Made by a program: the position numbers and the translations under genes
Notes under the pieces: generated by a model
The model's input: the letters and a program-made list of their open reading frames with translations, nothing else
Told to the model about the DNA's origin: nothing
Database searches by the model: none
Part shown: positions 61,805-64,000 of the stretch, piece after piece
Layout of the letters: every line of letters starts with the position of its first letter
Numbering within the stretch: position 1 is the first letter of the stretch
Source of the DNA: Caviibacter sp963550915
GTDB lineage: Bacteria > Fusobacteriota > Fusobacteriia > Fusobacteriales > Leptotrichiaceae
Assembly (NCBI GenBank): GCA_963550915.1
Contig: CAUVEB010000006.1
Location: forward strand, 1 to 64,000
Direction of reading: 5' to 3'
Length of the DNA: 64,000 nt

Positions 61805-61834
61805 ACTACACCCCAAATATTGGTGTAGTTTTTT
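61805..61834 (+). terminator. Terminator of the small membrane peptide gene
   Basis: The 8-bp stem ACTACACC/GGTGTAGT (61805-61812 with 61822-61829) is followed by seven T residues. Confidence 0.88.
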
Positions 61835-61853
61835 TATGAGTAAATTAAGAAAA

Positions 61854-61919
61854 TAGAATGAATCAAAGCCAAAATATTCTTGTTGTCTTGAGGGATGCAA
61901 GTACAACGTTATCATTCTA
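61854..61919. other. Two-part hairpin at the 3' end of the Rha/DinD-like gene
   Basis: Outer stem TAGAATGA/TCATTCTA (61854-61861 with 61912-61919) encloses an inner hairpin GTTGTCTTG...CAAG-T-ACAAC (61882-61907) with an AGGGATG loop. It includes the stop codon of the leftward gene. On the minus strand the outer stem is followed by TTTTC, so it may be that gene's terminator. Confidence 0.45.
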
Positions 61920-62568
61920 ATTTGTTGTTTTTAGAATTTGATTCCAATTGTTTTTTCTTTTTTTGCTCTATTTCTTTAATGCTTTTTTCTGGAGTTGGTA
62001 ATTTTTCTGGTGCAATTCCACTTATATCAATCATTGTCTGCCTTACTTTTTTACCTATTTCATAATGTTTTTCATTTGCCTTATCCTCATTTGTAATGTC
62101 TCCAATCTTTAGTCTTTCATCTGTTTGTGTAATTCTAAATAGATTTGCTGCTGCTTCAGTAGAATACATATAATCCAATATATCTTCTTTTTCGTCAATT
62201 TTTTTTCTTCTCTTTATATCTTTAGCAGTTTCTCCGTCATAAAGACCTTGATATCCATAATTATTGAATTTACCATAATTATTGACACCACAATTTTTGG
62301 CAGTATCAAAAAGTATTTTGTTTTGCTCTTTTATGTTATTTCTTAAAAATATTCTTTTTTCATCTTCAGTTAGAGATTCAAAATTAAATGAAATTTTTAA
62401 TTCCTGTTCCATTTTATTAAATTCATTTATATATGCCATTTTAAAATCATTATATCCCTGAATGTTAAACATATATAAAGTGAACCCATCTTTTGTTAGT
62501 AGGTATTCTTTGTATTCTCTATTCTGACCTTTAACCTTATAAGAGCTTGAAATTATTAGAGAACTCAA
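61912..62568 (-). CDS. Phage-type Rha/DinD hybrid protein, probably lacking its true start
   Basis: A 218-residue reading from TTG 62568. The N-terminal part (EYLLTKDGFTLYMFNIQGYN...AYINEFNKMEQEL, about 21-56) is the Rha phage antirepressor domain. The rest (GYQGLYDGETAKDIKRRK, ILDYMYSTEAAANLFRITQTD, IGKKVRQTMIDISG, PEKLPTPEKSIKEIE) is the DNA-damage-inducible protein D module. Homologous sequence (ISSRIIAEQLGKQHNNVIRDL) continues upstream in the same frame to about 62674, but no ATG, GTG or TTG occurs there before a TAA at 62692-62694. An ATA at 62680-62682 stands where the start should be. It may be a pseudogene or phage remnant. Confidence 0.6.
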   Translation of the reverse strand: MSSLIISSSYKVKGQNREYKEYLLTKDGFTLYMFNIQGYNDFKMAYINEFNKMEQELKISFNFESLTEDEKRIFLRNNIKEQNKILFDTAKNCGVNNYGKFNNYGYQGLYDGETAKDIKRRKKIDEKEDILDYMYSTEAAANLFRITQTDERLKIGDITNEDKANEKHYEIGKKVRQTMIDISGIAPEKLPTPEKSIKEIEQKKKKQLESNSKNNKLE

Positions 62569-62691
62569 ATTTGAGTTCTCAGAATTTGATAAAATATTTT
62601 CTAAATCTCTTATAACATTGTTATGTTGTTTACCTAATTGTTCTGCGATAATTCTACTACTAATTGCATTTATACCATTTATATTTTCGCC

Positions 62692-62972
62692 TTATTTTAT
62701 CGTTTTACATCATAAGAACCATTATGTTAGTAGTTATTATATCTTGTGTTGCTTTCTTGTTTCTATTACTTGTATAATATTTATTAATAAAAATTCTTCG
62801 TTACATCTATTTTATAATTAATATAAATGAAATTCAATCTGATATTACTAAATTTGTACAAAATATTGTTAAACTACAAAAATAAATAAGCTATAAAAAG
62901 GTAGGATTATTGTAAAAAAGACTCATTTATTTTGGAATTTAACACAATTAATAAAAAATATGTATAAAAACC
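62692..62972. other. AT-rich gap without a supported gene
   Basis: Between the lost start of the Rha/DinD-like gene and the L10 promoter I see no protein gene, RNA gene or clear dyad. A 96-codon leftward frame over 62923-63213 has no ribosome binding site and overlaps the ribosomal promoter and leader, so it is not real. Confidence 0.6.
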
Positions 62973-63000
62973 TTGACAAAAATAATATTTTGTGTATAAT
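62973..63000 (+). promoter_or_regulatory. Promoter of rplJL
   Basis: Consensus TTGACA (62973-62978), a 16-bp spacer ending in TGTG and TATAAT (62995-63000). It is one of the strongest-looking promoters in the window. Confidence 0.85.
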
Positions 63001-63009
63001 AATATATGT

Positions 63010-63124
63010 ATTAAAAAACAAAGCCAAAGACAGTAGGTTACAGTAAATCCTACCGAGGTATAAAATATAAAATAATGTTGTGTTATACATAATATATTTT
63101 ACCTCTGGCTTAGAGGTTTTTTTT
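63010..63124 (+). promoter_or_regulatory. Ribosomal protein L10 leader (autoregulatory RNA)
   Basis: The leader has the L10-leader pattern AAGCCAAAGACAGTAGG...CCTACCGAGGT. Stem GTAGG/CCTAC (63033-63037 with 63049-63053) forms the L10-binding arm. GAGGTA (63055-63060) can pair with TACCTC (63100-63105) and AAGCC (63021-63025) with GGCTT (63107-63111). These compete with the terminator ACCTCT/AGAGGT (63101-63106 with 63112-63117), which is followed by a T run. Excess L10(L12) binding would favour termination, as known for this leader family. Confidence 0.85.
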
Positions 63125-63146
63125 AGTAAATAGGAGGTGAATATGT

Positions 63147-63635
63147 ATGGCAGCACAATATAAAGTTGATGAAGTAAAAAAACTTGTTTCAAAATTAGAA
63201 AACATGAAAGCAATGGTTTTTGTTGACTATAAAGGAATAACAGTTAATGAAGATACAGAACTTAGAAGATTTGCAAGAGCAAACGGTGTTGAATATTTTG
63301 TAGCTAAAAACAGACTTGTTAAATTAGCACTTAAAGAAGTTGGAGTTGACTTAGAATTTGGTTCATTACTTGAAGGTACAACATCATTCGTAGTTGGTTA
63401 TGAAGACGGAGTTGCACCATCAAAAACAGTATATGAATACAGTAAAAAAATAAACAAACTTGATATTAAAGGTGGATATGTTGAAAGCGGTCTAGTAGAC
63501 AAATCAGTTGTTGAATCATTAGCAAAACTTCCATCAAGAGAAGAACTATTAGGACAAATAGCATTTGGATTATTAAGTCCAGTTCGTATGTTAGCAGTTG
63601 CATTAACAAATGTAGCTGAAAAGAAAGAAGCTTAA
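63147..63635 (+). CDS. rplJ: 50S ribosomal protein L10 (uL10)
   Basis: A 162-residue L10. The start MAAQYKVDEVKKLVSKLENM and AMVFVDYKGITV, EYFVAKNRLVKLAL, GTTSFVVGYEDGVAPSK and the C-terminal LPSREELLGQIAFGLLSPVRMLA, the helix that carries L12 dimers, are typical. It anchors the ribosomal stalk. AGGAGGTGA precedes the ATG. It is followed by rplL after 24 bases. Confidence 0.97.
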   Translation: MAAQYKVDEVKKLVSKLENMKAMVFVDYKGITVNEDTELRRFARANGVEYFVAKNRLVKLALKEVGVDLEFGSLLEGTTSFVVGYEDGVAPSKTVYEYSKKINKLDIKGGYVESGLVDKSVVESLAKLPSREELLGQIAFGLLSPVRMLAVALTNVAEKKEA

Positions 63636-63659
63636 TTAAAAATATAGGAGGAAATAGAA

Positions 63660-64000
63660 ATGACGTTCAATAAAGAACAATTTATAGAAGATTTAAAATC
63701 AATGTCAGTATTAGAATTAAAAGAAGTAGTAGAAGCAATAGAAGAAACTTTTGGAGTATCAGCACAACCAGTTGCAGTAGCAGCAGCAGGTGGAGCAGCA
63801 GCAGCTGTTGAAGAAAAAACATCATTTGATGTAATCTTAGCATCAGCAGGAGCAAGCAAGATAAATGTAATTAAAGAAGTAAGAGGAATTACAGGTCTTG
63901 GATTAAAAGAAGCTAAAGAATTAGTAGAAACTGCAGGAGCTAAATTAAAAGAAGGAGTTTCTAAAGAAGAAGCTGAAGAAATAAAAGCTAAATTAGAAGC
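63660..64000 (+). CDS. rplL: 50S ribosomal protein L7/L12 (bL12), 3' end cut by the window
   Basis: 113 codons are visible: an N-terminal dimerisation domain (FIEDLKSMSVLELKEVVEAI), an alanine-rich hinge (VAVAAAGGAAAAVEE) and the C-terminal factor-binding domain (KINVIKEVRGITGLGLKEAK). The usual length is about 121-125 residues, so only the last few are missing. AGGAGG lies upstream of the ATG. It forms the multimeric stalk on L10 and recruits elongation factors. Confidence 0.96.
   Translation, partial: MTFNKEQFIEDLKSMSVLELKEVVEAIEETFGVSAQPVAVAAAGGAAAAVEEKTSFDVILASAGASKINVIKEVRGITGLGLKEAKELVETAGAKLKEGVSKEEAEEIKAKLE

Noticed and set aside
62923..63213. 96-codon leftward frame over the rplJ leader
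   Set aside because: It overlaps a strong promoter, the L10 leader and the rplJ start, and has no ribosome binding site or recognisable protein features.
1..64000. CRISPR arrays, insertion sequences, integrases, rRNA genes
   Set aside because: No regularly spaced repeats, transposase or recombinase genes, or rRNA segments were seen; the only mobile-element trace is the Rha/DinD-like gene near 62 kb.

Overview
The window is a very AT-rich, densely coded bacterial chromosome segment. Most genes run left to right from about 0 to 17 kb and from 29 to 53 kb. Two long blocks run leftward, at 17.4-29.2 kb and 53.5-58.1 kb. Gene content points to the Fusobacteria, most likely the family Leptotrichiaceae (Streptobacillus or Sneathia type). 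The signs are extreme AT bias, AGGAGG-type ribosome binding sites with some TTG/GTG starts, fermentative sugar genes, PEP carboxylase, and AsnA as the asparagine source. The genus is an inference from content, not a database match.

Layout. 1-41 is the start of tuf, leaving the window on the minus strand. 205-10130 is a housekeeping run: a CRM-domain RNA-binding protein, a DUF212 membrane protein, TlyA, a CtpA-type protease, RsmI, YlqF, a DEAD-box helicase, PEP carboxylase, AhpC and a free-standing AhpF N-terminal domain. 10305-14814 is a ferric-type ABC importer followed by an MgtC-like gene. 14822-17405 is metNIQ, headed by a Met-rich leader peptide and what reads as a transcription attenuator. 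17441-25838 (minus) is a tightly packed run: tRNA-Leu(CAA), a SurA-like protein, trmB, a beta-propeller/uracil-DNA-glycosylase fusion, guaB, ligA, a membrane protein and asnA. 25888-29170 (minus) holds a glycolipid glycosyltransferase, a queuosine-precursor transporter, a small radical-SAM enzyme and exonuclease III.

29237-37058 is an L-ascorbate operon: ulaC, ulaA, ulaB, an unknown cytoplasmic propeller protein, a PRD regulator, ulaG, ulaE and ulaF. The decarboxylase UlaD is absent from it. 37163-42291 carries a cysteine desulfurase, a HAD phosphatase and dnaE. 42433-49542 is a glycyl-radical-enzyme sugar operon: activase, PTS EIICBA, DeoR regulator, glycyl radical enzyme and FSA-type aldolase. 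It resembles the route that degrades 1,5-anhydroglucitol 6-phosphate. 49641-53522 links a SAM hydrolase (DUF62) to a complete ECF transporter. 53557-58059 (minus) holds galactokinase, an alpha/beta-hydrolase lacking its nucleophile, GapN and a ROK glucokinase.

58265-61536 holds proline iminopeptidase and a TPR/DUF4037/DUF4125 trio. 61537-62700 is the only clearly accessory patch, with a 30-residue membrane peptide and a decayed Rha/DinD phage-type gene. 62973-64000 is the L10 leader with rplJ and the start of rplL.

The strongest candidate for an undescribed system is the metNIQ leader. A 15-codon peptide carries four Met codons just after a stretch that can form a 14-bp helix with the middle of the leader. 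The downstream RNA can fold into mutually exclusive antiterminator and terminator hairpins. This is amino-acid attenuation of the trp/his kind, but apparently reading methionine.
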